Origin: a bacterium
GTDB taxonomy: Bacteria > Planctomycetota > SZUA-567
Direction of reading: 5' to 3'
Assembly: GCA_003245715.1 (NCBI GenBank)
Contig: QKCJ01000011.1
Location: 27,965 to 91,964 of the forward strand
Length of the DNA: 64,000 bases
The notes under the pieces were generated by a model. It worked only from the letters and a program-made list of their open reading frames with translations, was not told where the DNA came from and did no database searches. The translations under genes and the position numbers were made by a program. Each line of letters opens with the position of its first letter. Positions within the stretch are counted from its first letter, which is position 1. Of this stretch, positions 26,099 through 34,130 are shown piece after piece.

Positions 26099-27262
26099 AT
26101 GACATTTTACGATGAAGAGTTTTCCCGCCGCCTTGCGGGGATTGAAGAGAAGGGCCTGCTGCGCGGGCTGAATACGGTTGAAGCTACGGGTGGGATCATC
26201 AATACCACCGGCGGCCGGATCATCAATCTCTCCTCAAATGATTATCTTGACCTTGCTAATGACCGGCGGTTAAAAGATGCAGCGATTAAAGCCACAAATG
26301 AATGCGGCACAGGCGCAACAGCTTCTCGCCTGATGGCGGGTAATCTCGCTTTGCATGATGAACTTGAAAGTAAACTGGCTCGCCTTTGCGCGACTGAAGA
26401 GGCGCTGGTTTTCGGCAGCGGCTTTCTTGGCAATCTCGGCGTGCTTAACGCCATTGCCCGGCGGCAGGATATGATAATTGCCGATAAGCTCAACCATGCG
26501 AGTCTGATTGACGGTATGGTTATCAGCGGTGCGAAGAATCTTCGCTACGCACATAATGATATGTCTGCGCTCAAGAAAATACTTGAGACTAAATTGCCGG
26601 AGAATGGCATACCGATAATTGTCTCGGATACTATTTTCAGCATGGACGGTGATCTTGCGCCGGTGGCGGATCTGATTGAGCTGGCGAAAAAATACCGGGC
26701 GATGCTGGTGCTTGACGAAGCGCACGCGATTGGAGTATTCGGGCATGGCGGGGGTGTAGTGCGCGAGCTTGGAATGTCGCACGAGGTTGATTTTATAATG
26801 GGAACGCTTAGTAAATCCCTCGGCAGTTATGGCGGCTTTGCAGCGTGCAGCGCGGTACTGAAAAAGTATCTGATAAATTCCGCGCGGAGTTTTATTTATT
26901 CAACCGGTCTGCCGCCGTCGGTGATGGCTTCAGGTATTGCGGCGATTGATGTGCTTGATGAAGAGCCGGGGCTTGGCAAAAAATTATTGGAGTTAACTAA
27001 ATATTTCAAGGACTCTCTCGCGTCATACGGGATCAGGGATGAGATCAGTGACAGCCAGATTGTTCCGGTGATGATCGGCGATAATCATGAAACTCTGCGG
27101 ATTGCGAAAATTCTGCGGGAAGAGAAAATTCTTGCAACTGCGATTCGTCCGCCGACAGTGCCGCAAGGTACCTCTCGTCTGCGCATGAGTGTGACGCTTG
27201 GGCATAGTGAGAGCGATCTTTCTGAGGTTGCGGCGTTGATCAGTAAGAGTCTGAATAAATAA
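26099..27262 (+). CDS. bioF: 8-amino-7-oxononanoate synthase
   Basis: PLP enzyme condensing pimeloyl-ACP with alanine in biotin synthesis. The 387 residues match family length. NLSSNDYLDLA, GTGATASRLMAGN, LVLDEAHAIGVFG (PLP Asp) and the Schiff-base lysine in GTLSKSLGSYGG are all present. First gene of a biotin cluster bioF - bioH-like - bioC, with 11 bp and a 1-base overlap between them. bioA, bioB and bioD are not in the window. Glycine C-acetyltransferase is a close relative, but the neighbours favour BioF. Confidence 0.93.
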   Translation: MTFYDEEFSRRLAGIEEKGLLRGLNTVEATGGIINTTGGRIINLSSNDYLDLANDRRLKDAAIKATNECGTGATASRLMAGNLALHDELESKLARLCATEEALVFGSGFLGNLGVLNAIARRQDMIIADKLNHASLIDGMVISGAKNLRYAHNDMSALKKILETKLPENGIPIIVSDTIFSMDGDLAPVADLIELAKKYRAMLVLDEAHAIGVFGHGGGVVRELGMSHEVDFIMGTLSKSLGSYGGFAACSAVLKKYLINSARSFIYSTGLPPSVMASGIAAIDVLDEEPGLGKKLLELTKYFKDSLASYGIRDEISDSQIVPVMIGDNHETLRIAKILREEKILATAIRPPTVPQGTSRLRMSVTLGHSESDLSEVAALISKSLNK

Positions 27263-27273
27263 AAAAGTAAAGT

Positions 27274-27972
27274 ATGATTGAGAAGAAGTATAGTTATTTT
27301 TTTGTCGCAGGCTGGGGCGCGGGGAGTGCTGTCTGGAACGCGTTAGCCGGTGACGCTGCAGAATTTCTGGCGTGGAATGATATCTTGTCAGGACGCGCTG
27401 ATATTGCATCGACTATCAAGGCGAGTGAAAAACCGGTGGTGCTGGTTGGCTGGTCACTTGGCGGGATGCTGGCGCTTGAGAGCTTGCTTAATGATTCGCA
27501 AGCGGCTGATAAGGTTGCGCGGCTGATTCTGATTTCATCGGCGGCGCGGATGTGTGGTGATGAGAATTATATTGGTGCAGACAGCCGCGCGATAAAGGCG
27601 ATGCGTTTGCGTCTGCGTAAAAATGTTGACGCGGTGATGAGTGACTTTGCGGCGAATTGTTTTGGCGGTGGCGGCATTGATAATGATTTCGCGCAGCAGT
27701 ATTTAAATATGGCAAACAGTTTTGACGCCGGTGAATTGAAGGCTGGGCTTGATTATCTGCTTGAGACAGATTTGCGCGGCAGCCTTGAGAAGATCAATTG
27801 TAATATTGAGATTATTCACGGCACCGATGATAAAATTATTCCCTTTGCCTGTGCGGAATTTATGGCAGAGAATATTAAAAACGCGAAGCTGCATAAAATA
27901 GGGAGTGGTCCGCACGGCCTGCCGTTGACAGCAGCAGAGCAATTGCGAAGTATTATTTCAGAAGACAAGTGA
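27274..27972 (+). CDS. Alpha/beta hydrolase, probable pimeloyl-ACP methyl ester esterase
   Basis: A 232-residue hydrolase that most likely removes the methyl ester placed by BioC, freeing pimeloyl-ACP for BioF. The nucleophile elbow is GWSLGGM, the acid is the Asp in HGTDDKIIP, and the His is in GPHGLPL. VAGWGAGSAVW near the N-terminus forms the oxyanion region. It resembles BioH and BioG and I cannot separate them by eye, hence no symbol. The placement between bioF and bioC strongly supports the role. Confidence 0.82.
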   Translation: MIEKKYSYFFVAGWGAGSAVWNALAGDAAEFLAWNDILSGRADIASTIKASEKPVVLVGWSLGGMLALESLLNDSQAADKVARLILISSAARMCGDENYIGADSRAIKAMRLRLRKNVDAVMSDFAANCFGGGGIDNDFAQQYLNMANSFDAGELKAGLDYLLETDLRGSLEKINCNIEIIHGTDDKIIPFACAEFMAENIKNAKLHKIGSGPHGLPLTAAEQLRSIISEDK

Positions 27973-28763
27973 TGAGTGAAATAGATAAAAACGCCATAGC
28001 CAGAAATTTTTCAGAAGCCTCAGGCACGTACAATTTCAGTGCGCCTGCGCAGGCTGACATTGCAATAAAACTAGCGGCTTATATCGGGCAGCACAGTAAA
28101 GCGACGGTCTGCGGGATGGCAGATTTCGGTTGCGGGACGGGGTTTATGTCGGCGCAGCTTCGCCGGCTTTTTCCGACGTCTGAGCTGACCTGTGTTGACC
28201 TCGCTCAGGGGATGCTTGAGAAGTGCGAGAAATTTATCGGGCAGCATAATGCGAAATTTATCAAGGGCGATATCGAGAATGTCAGCTTTGATGAAGGTTT
28301 TGATCTTATCGCTTCGAATTATGTTCTGCAGTGGTCTGATCGGGTGCGTGCAATCGGCAATATCGAACATCTTCTGAATAGCGGCGGTACAGCTGCGCTG
28401 GCGGTGCCGGTTGCCGGATCGTTCAGAGAGCTGCATGATGCCTATAAAAAAGTCTGCGGCTATGAGCTTGAAGGAATAAATTATCCTGAGAGCCACGTCT
28501 ATCTTGATATTTTTACCGGCAACAATTTCAGGATTATTCACAGCTCCGAGAATTCTTATACCGTCAAATTCCCATCGGCAATGAGTGCGCTGCGATCGCT
28601 TAAGCGTATTGGCGCGAATTTCTCCAGGCATAAAAATTATAAATTACTCTCTCCCGGCAAGGTTATTCGTCTGCTTGAAGAGTATGAGAATAAAGCGCGC
28701 GGCGATGACGGCAGGGTCGGGCTGACTTATCAGACTCTTTATGTGATCGCGCAGAAAGACTGA
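27972..28763 (+). CDS. bioC: Malonyl-ACP O-methyltransferase
   Basis: SAM-dependent enzyme that methylates malonyl-ACP to start pimelate synthesis for biotin. About 263 residues. IARNFSEASGTYNFSAPAQ is the typical BioC N-terminus. SAM motif I is ADFGCGTGF, and CVDLAQGMLE and NYVLQWSD follow. The ATG at 27972 overlaps the previous TGA by one base. A strong terminator follows, ending the operon. Confidence 0.92.
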   Translation: MSEIDKNAIARNFSEASGTYNFSAPAQADIAIKLAAYIGQHSKATVCGMADFGCGTGFMSAQLRRLFPTSELTCVDLAQGMLEKCEKFIGQHNAKFIKGDIENVSFDEGFDLIASNYVLQWSDRVRAIGNIEHLLNSGGTAALAVPVAGSFRELHDAYKKVCGYELEGINYPESHVYLDIFTGNNFRIIHSSENSYTVKFPSAMSALRSLKRIGANFSRHKNYKLLSPGKVIRLLEEYENKARGDDGRVGLTYQTLYVIAQKD

Positions 28764-28803
28764 TTTGTATAGCGTAGTTCTGTAAAATAAAATGATAATA
28801 AAA

Positions 28804-28832
28804 AAAAGACCCGGCGGCTGGCTGGGTCTTTT
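28804..28832. terminator. Bidirectional terminator between bioC and the downstream convergent gene
   Basis: AAAAGACCC / GGGTCTTTT stem flanked by A-run and T-run, able to serve both strands. Confidence 0.85.
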
Positions 28833-28851
28833 ATCTTTACCGATTTGATTT

Positions 28852-29409
28852 TTATTTATTCTTTTCAGAGTTTTCATTTTCGATTTTATTGATGCGCTCT
28901 TTGAGCTTTTCAATTTCTCTGGCCATCGTGCGAAAGAGCAGCAGGTCGTTGCGCTGACCCTTGGCGGATTCAACCCGCATATGAATCAGGCAGAGCAGAA
29001 AGACCAGTCCGCTGATAATATAAATATCAAAACGCAGCTTGCCGTAAAGAGCTTCCGGCCATTCAGGCGCAGCCGGTGCGCTGGCGACATTCGGTTTTAG
29101 CACATACGCGCTTGCCTGACGGTTATTGGCATTCTCGATAAGGCTTGGCAGATATTGGGCGCCGAATTTTTCCCACTTTGAATTTTCACCAACCGGGTAG
29201 TAATCAAGCTTATCCCAGTACATTAATCCGGCAAAGAGAAGGATAACGCCGATGATGGTCATGATTGTGATGCGGCTGTAGGCGGAGTGGCCGGAATTTA
29301 TCAGGCGCTGCAATTCTGCTTCTTCGGCCGATGATGCGGCGGGAATACGGCTTTCACCGGGTGCGGCGGGAGTCTCTTCACCTGAAGTATTTTCCTGTTG
29401 GTTTTCCAT
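28852..29409 (-). CDS. Two-helix membrane protein with C-terminal coiled coil, unknown function
   Basis: A 185-residue protein. The acidic, Pro/Ala-rich N-terminus (1-45) is followed by a membrane helix at about 50-68 (ITIMTIIGVILLFAGLMYW), a soluble loop of about 60 residues, a second helix at about 128-145 (IYIISGLVFLLCLIHM) and a charged coiled-coil tail (REIEKLKERINKIENENSE). No family recognised. AAGGGG precedes the ATG. It lies 81 bp downstream of queE on the same strand but has no evident link to queuosine. Confidence 0.65.
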   Translation of the reverse strand: MENQQENTSGEETPAAPGESRIPAASSAEEAELQRLINSGHSAYSRITIMTIIGVILLFAGLMYWDKLDYYPVGENSKWEKFGAQYLPSLIENANNRQASAYVLKPNVASAPAAPEWPEALYGKLRFDIYIISGLVFLLCLIHMRVESAKGQRNDLLLFRTMAREIEKLKERINKIENENSEKNK

Positions 29410-29490
29410 CTTGTCCCCTTTGTGCTGGAAATATTTCTCTGAAAATTATGTTGTCCGGCCTGCCCTGTCGCCGGTTATATTGTCAATGTT

Positions 29491-30162
29491 TTATTTTGGT
29501 TCGCCTCTGGGCCAGATGATTTTGTGAAGCTGCAGTTGCAGGCGTCCCGGCAGATCATCCCAGAGCATCCACTCGGCAAGCAGCGCCGGAGTAATGTCAA
29601 CGCTTGGCGAGATAATCGGACTTAAAAGAATCTTGCAGTGTGCGCTGATACTGTGCTTCTCGATAACTTCGCGCGCGTACTCGTAATCGTTGCGGTCGGC
29701 GATAACAAATTTTACTTCATCATCCTCGCGCAGATTCTGCAGGTTGTACCAGTTCATCTGGCGGCTCATGTCCGAGCTTGGGCATTTGATATCCATGATG
29801 CGGATTGTCGGCGCGGGAAGGACGGAGATATCCTGTGCGCCGTTGGTTTCGACCTGAACCTTATAACCGGAGGCGCCAAGGGCGGCGCAGAGTACGGGCG
29901 TGTTTTTCTGCAGCAGCGGCTCACCACCGGTAACGCAGATCAGATGCGGGCCGAGTTCGTTGACCTTGTCCATAATCTCGGCGATGGTCATGGTTTTGCC
30001 GGAGGAGGACTGGGTTGCTTCAAGGGTGTCACACCAGCGGCAGCGCATGTCACAGCCAGCCAGGCGGATAAAGGTGCAGGGCAGGCCCGCGTTTGAACTT
30101 TCACCCTGTATCGAGCGGAAGATTTCAAAAATGTTTAAGGTAAGTTCGTCTTTGAGTTCCAA
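29491..30162 (-). CDS. queE: 7-carboxy-7-deazaguanine synthase
   Basis: Radical SAM enzyme that makes the 7-deazaguanine core for queuosine (tRNA) or deazapurine DNA marks. 223 residues. EIFRSIQGESSNAG begins the fold, and the cluster motif is CDMRCRWCDT (CxxxCxxC). VTGGEPLLQ, VETNGAQ and DIKCPSSDM are diagnostic. The start appears to be a TTG at 30162 with AAGGAA upstream; no in-frame ATG fits the family start better. queC, queD and queF are not in the window. Confidence 0.9.
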   Translation of the reverse strand: MELKDELTLNIFEIFRSIQGESSNAGLPCTFIRLAGCDMRCRWCDTLEATQSSSGKTMTIAEIMDKVNELGPHLICVTGGEPLLQKNTPVLCAALGASGYKVQVETNGAQDISVLPAPTIRIMDIKCPSSDMSRQMNWYNLQNLREDDEVKFVIADRNDYEYAREVIEKHSISAHCKILLSPIISPSVDITPALLAEWMLWDDLPGRLQLQLHKIIWPRGEPK

Positions 30163-30305
30163 GTCAGGTATTTCCTTATTTCTTTGAACATCTCAGGAAA
30201 AAAGCCGAGGTTATAATAACTTCCGGTAAAGAAAGTATAAGCATAGCCGCCTGTTAAATAAAGCTAAAAGTTACAGCGTGCTGCAACTGCGGGATAAATA
30301 AAAAA

Positions 30306-30323
30306 CCCGCCGATCAGGGCGGG
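30306..30323 (-). terminator. Terminator of rpmB
   Basis: CCCGCC / GGCGGG stem followed by a T-run on the minus strand, 30 bp after the rpmB stop. Confidence 0.8.
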
Positions 30324-30352
30324 CTTTATTTTGCGGAAAATTGCAGCGGCGC

Positions 30353-30622
30353 TTATTTTGCGGCAGCAGCCAGCTGAACCTTGCGGATACCGCGAGGGGC
30401 TTTCTCGATCTTGCCCTTCTGAATGCAGCAGGTGCAGACAGTCATGCGCTTTGCATTGCCATTAACCATAGCGCGAACCTTCTGAAGGTTAGGCTTGAAG
30501 GTACGGTTGGTCTTACCAGAGATCTTAGCACCTGAACCGCCTTTTTTCTTTGCAGCACCGCGGCGGGCATATTTAACACCAAAGGTGGTCTTTTTTCCGC
30601 AGATTTCACATTCGTTTGCCAT
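30353..30622 (-). CDS. rpmB: 50S ribosomal protein bL28
   Basis: Large-subunit ribosomal protein, 89 residues. NECEICGKKTTFG and the later VCTCCIQKGKI give four cysteines, so this is the zinc-binding (C+) form. TNRTFKPNLQKVRA and a basic N-terminal half are typical. AGGAG stands before the ATG. Its own terminator follows. It is not linked to rpmG here, unlike in many genomes. Confidence 0.95.
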   Translation of the reverse strand: MANECEICGKKTTFGVKYARRGAAKKKGGSGAKISGKTNRTFKPNLQKVRAMVNGNAKRMTVCTCCIQKGKIEKAPRGIRKVQLAAAAK

Positions 30623-30965
30623 TTTAGGACTCCTGTATAATAAAAATTATTCTCAAATAGTTAAATTCAAAAGCAGTAATATAGTAAACCGTCCAAGCGG
30701 TAATCCTCTGCACCGGCCGCTTCTGAATTTCATAACCTGTTGAAATATAAGACTTTCAGACAGGCTGTAAAAACGTATAATCAAAACAGCGCCCGGTTTG
30801 CATTTCCGGACGCTAATTTGTAGCGGAAGGGTATTATTAACAGAAACCCCGTAATGTCAAGAGGTTTTGACAATTTTTACCGGATATCCGGGCAGATTTT
30901 GCTCTGCAAATCCGGCGGTGCATGATTAATAAAAGATTAAACCGGTAAATCTTGTTGATGACCTC
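30623..30965. other. Intergenic region between rpmB and the metal exporter gene
   Basis: No gene seen. An imperfect GC-rich inverted repeat (about 30787-30813, GCGCCCGG...CCGGACGC) is the only structure, perhaps a terminator remnant. Confidence 0.4.
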
Positions 30966-32066
30966 CTAAATATGCTGGTGGCTATGTCCGTGGTCATGAT
31001 TATGTTTATCATGTCCGCTCCGGGGGTTATCTTCCTCAGGAGGCTCATTCCCGCAGGGGCAGTCGGTTTTTTTACGTTCCTCGATTATTATATGCTTCAG
31101 GTTCGGGATACCCTTGAGAAGATTATGAAAATGAGCGCTACCGTCAGGCTCGCCTTCGTGGTGCAGCAGGACCATTGCGCCAAGTTCCTGGCCGTCAAGC
31201 CGCCAGACATGCAGGTCACAGATATGGTTGCGTCCGTCCTGTTCAAGGCGTGACTTGATCTGCTCGACAGTTGACAGGCTTACATCCGCATCAAGCAGAA
31301 TCCGGCTGGTCTGCAAGAGCAGGCCGTATGCCCATTTACTGATTACAACACCTCCCGCAACCCCGACCAGTGAATCAAGAAAAGTAACATCATAGAGCTC
31401 CCCGATAAGCAGGGCGATAATGGCAAAAACCGAAGTCAGCGCGTCGGCGATAACGTGCATATAAGCGGCTTTCAGATTGTGATCGGTATGACGGTCATGT
31501 TTGTGGCCGTCATTTTCTGAATGGTTATGTTCATGATCGCTGTGTGAATGCCCGTGGTCATGTCCATGGTCGTGATCGCCCTGATGCAGCAGAACTGCGC
31601 TTATGATATTGACAATAAGGCCGATTATTGCGACGTATAACGCTTCACCGTATAAAATTTTCTCCGGGTGTATCAACCGCTCAAGCGATTCATAGATAAT
31701 GGTGATACCGACTACGGCAAGCCCCAGCGCACTGGTGTAGCCAGCCAGAACATTGACCTTGCCTGTGCCGAAGGTAAAGCGCGGGTTGTCACGGTTTTTA
31801 CGGGCATACCAGTAAGCAAAAAGCGTTATGCCAAGGGCTGCCGCGTGCGTTCCCATATGCCAACCGTCAGCCAGCAGCGCCATTGATCCCGTCAGCCAGC
31901 CGCCACCGACTTCAAACACCATCATCACCAGCGTGAAAAGCACCACCCAACGGGTGCGACGCTCATTCTTCTTGTGCTGCTCGCTTTCACCGTTCCTGAT
32001 ATAAACGCACTCAGGAAAATCACCATTACTTCCAGCCGGTAAGCCGGTTATAATTTCATCGCCCAT
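30966..32066 (-). CDS. Cation diffusion facilitator, DmeF-like cobalt/nickel exporter
   Basis: Inner-membrane metal/proton antiporter, 366 residues, six helices. The second helix carries LLADGWHMGTHAAALG, with HxxxH where zinc-type members have HxxxD; as I recall, that form is characteristic of the DmeF (Co/Ni) subgroup. Helix 5 has HVIADALTSVFAI (HxxxD). A long His-rich loop (about residues 165-195) and a His-rich C-terminal tail probably bind metal. The cytosolic C-terminal domain (EQIKSRLEQDGRNHICDLHVWRL) is normal. GGAGG precedes the ATG. No regulator is adjacent. Confidence 0.85.
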   Translation of the reverse strand: MGDEIITGLPAGSNGDFPECVYIRNGESEQHKKNERRTRWVVLFTLVMMVFEVGGGWLTGSMALLADGWHMGTHAAALGITLFAYWYARKNRDNPRFTFGTGKVNVLAGYTSALGLAVVGITIIYESLERLIHPEKILYGEALYVAIIGLIVNIISAVLLHQGDHDHGHDHGHSHSDHEHNHSENDGHKHDRHTDHNLKAAYMHVIADALTSVFAIIALLIGELYDVTFLDSLVGVAGGVVISKWAYGLLLQTSRILLDADVSLSTVEQIKSRLEQDGRNHICDLHVWRLDGQELGAMVLLHHEGEPDGSAHFHNLLKGIPNLKHIIIEERKKTDCPCGNEPPEEDNPRSGHDKHNHDHGHSHQHI

Positions 32067-32214
32067 AATTGGACCTCCAAGTTAGATTGCTCTAATTCTC
32101 TCATAAAGTTCTGGTTTGTGCAATAGTTATTGTAAAAAATCAGGGAAGTATTTTTATCCGGGTGGTGGTATCGGGCAATGCAGCCGGGGGATTTTGCAGT
32201 GGTATAAAAACAGT

Positions 32215-32240
32215 CAACCCGGCAGGAGAAAGCCGGGTTG
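32215..32240 (-). terminator. Terminator of the PKD protein gene
   Basis: Nine-base perfect stem CAACCCGGC / GCCGGGTTG, followed on the minus strand by a T-rich stretch. Confidence 0.8.
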
Positions 32241-32281
32241 TGTACATCTTGGAATAGCTGGGGGTATGGGAAATTTGCATA

Positions 32282-33709
32282 TTATTTTTGTTTTGCGTTA
32301 TTCTCGTTTGAGAAGAAGCGTGAAAGGAGTCCGCCGCGACGGGTTGGAACGGCGACCGGGTCGATTCCCGGTATTTCAACATCATTTACCTCGGGCTGGA
32401 TTTTATCGCCGCCACCCAGACTCATCAGGCCGTTGACGTCTCTGGCTACAGTGATAGCGCAGGCGGCCGGTTTGCTCTGCTCTCTGCCGTTATTGACGGT
32501 AAGTTCAAAGATATAGATACCTTCCTGTTTGGGGATAAACTGCAGGTTTTCCACGGTTGTGGCGCTGGTCTGGACGCGTGGGCCGGCGGTCTGTTTCCAC
32601 TGGTACTTGAGGGTACGGTTGAGCGGATCAATACCAAAACCCTTGATTGTGACCTTTGAATTAGGCTCGACAGTGTTATTGCCTGAGGTAGAGGCGATTG
32701 GTGTTGTGATTACAGGTTCGGGATTTGAAACCGGATTCATGCTGCGTGGTTTTGCCTGCGGGATATTGCAGGAATTGTTGCCGACCTTGCAGGTTGCCTG
32801 AGGATTCTGAGCGACTGAGCTTGCGGCGAATTCTTCAAAGGTTATTGTGCTGGCCTGCTCTGATTTGGGGTTGGTCTGGACTGCTGGCTGAGCCGGGGCT
32901 GAAAGGGGCGCAGTTGCTGCAGAGGCTGAAGAAACAGCTCTGGCATAGGGCTTGGCTTGTTCCTGCTTTGGGGCGGAGTAGTTCTCTATAACTGTTGAGG
33001 AGTTGTTATTGTCATTGTAATTATAGGTCTGCGCCGGGGCGTTATTTTTGCGGATCATAACGCGCTGGGTGCTGCGGACGACTCTGGCCACCGGTGCGGC
33101 GTTAGGTTTGATGATCTTCACATTACAGCGGACGGGTTTACTTTTGACGGTGCCGTCGCTGGTGACAAGCTCAAAAGAATAATCCCCTTCTTCCTGAAAA
33201 GAGAGATTGAGAAACGGGGTTTCAGTCTCCTTGGCGCGGAACATCAGTTTTGGCCCTGAGATCTGATACCATTGATAAGTCAGCGCGTCCCCGTCAGCAT
33301 CGGAACTGGCAGAAGCATCAAGAAGAATGTTCTCATTGATCTTGCCTGAAATACTGCGGTTCATTGCGGCAACAGGCGCACGGTTGAGGCGCTCGACCTC
33401 GACATTGACCAGCGCCGGTTCGCTCTTGGCCTTACCGTCAGATACAACCAGTTCAAAGGTGTAACGACCGGGAACAGCGGCATAAAAGCTTGGCCGGGCG
33501 GTTGTTGAGTTGATGAGTTTCACGCGCGGACCGGCAACCTGCCGCCAGAAATAACGCAGATTGTCCCCGTCATCATCTGAAGAAGCACTGCCGTCAAGCT
33601 GAACAAGGTTCTCGGCAAGCTGCGTATTTGCCGCCTCACTGGCTGACAACTCAGAAACCAGAACAAAGGCCAGAAGTGTTGTAAAAGCCAGAATTCTCTT
33701 CATAAACAT
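32282..33709 (-). CDS. Exported protein with PKD-like repeats
   Basis: An exported surface-type protein of about 475 residues. Signal peptide at 1-25 (RILAFTTLLAFVLVSELSASEA). Three PKD/REJ-like domains recur with the pattern LDGSASSDDDGDNLRYFWRQVAGP, LDASASSDADGDALTYQWYQISGP and IDPLNRTLKYQWKQTAGP, each ending in YTFELVVSDG-type strands. A Gln/Ala/Pro-rich linker separates domains 2 and 3. The ATG at 33709 is chosen because AGGGAA precedes it. It probably takes part in cell-surface or matrix contacts; location next to the pel operon is suggestive only, since it is transcribed away from it. Confidence 0.78.
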   Translation of the reverse strand: MFMKRILAFTTLLAFVLVSELSASEAANTQLAENLVQLDGSASSDDDGDNLRYFWRQVAGPRVKLINSTTARPSFYAAVPGRYTFELVVSDGKAKSEPALVNVEVERLNRAPVAAMNRSISGKINENILLDASASSDADGDALTYQWYQISGPKLMFRAKETETPFLNLSFQEEGDYSFELVTSDGTVKSKPVRCNVKIIKPNAAPVARVVRSTQRVMIRKNNAPAQTYNYNDNNNSSTVIENYSAPKQEQAKPYARAVSSASAATAPLSAPAQPAVQTNPKSEQASTITFEEFAASSVAQNPQATCKVGNNSCNIPQAKPRSMNPVSNPEPVITTPIASTSGNNTVEPNSKVTIKGFGIDPLNRTLKYQWKQTAGPRVQTSATTVENLQFIPKQEGIYIFELTVNNGREQSKPAACAITVARDVNGLMSLGGGDKIQPEVNDVEIPGIDPVAVPTRRGGLLSRFFSNENNAKQK

Positions 33710-34130
33710 GTTGTTCCCTATCATTTCCCCAGATTATTAATAATGTCTGTAGCATTGTGAAATAGCAGCGCAATACCATGAAATATGGCAACTACAACCG
33801 TATATCGGCAATTTTTAATGATAAAATTCAACTTTTTCAGAAAAAAATTTATCGGACCTTCCTCTGTATAACCGGAACGGGTGTCCGATAAACCGTCGGG
33901 AAAATATAAGTACCCAGGCAGTTGTAAATAACGTTTACAATAATTATGCAATAAGTGGAATATAAGCGTAAAAAAAGCCGTAAATTCAGAACTCGAATGG
34001 CAAGCTCGGGTTAGGGCCTTAAGTACAAAGCATGAAGTAAATTGGGGTCAATTGCCGATTAACCCATGCTGGACTTTTTTCAGATTATAGGGGTATCAGC
34101 AAATGATACCAAATTTATGGAGAAAGCGCT
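33710..34130 (+). promoter_or_regulatory. Leader region of the pel operon with competing RNA pairings
   Basis: 421 bp without a gene. Close to pelA: GGCAA (33999-34003) can pair with TTGCC (34052-34056) and GGGTTA (34008-34013) with TAACCC (34060-34065), an interleaved, pseudoknot-type arrangement. Alternatively AGCATG (34029-34034) pairs with CATGCT (34065-34070) around a nested AATTG/CAATT, followed by TTTTTT (terminator-like). A separate GGTATCA/TGATACC hairpin lies at 34092-34110. It does not match the c-di-GMP-I (GEMM) riboswitch consensus as I remember it. Attenuation is inferred. Confidence 0.45.

Noticed and set aside
33990..34080. c-di-GMP riboswitch upstream of pelA
   Set aside because: Tempting given the operon, but the conserved GEMM-I blocks are not there, and only a short word resembles the class II aptamer.
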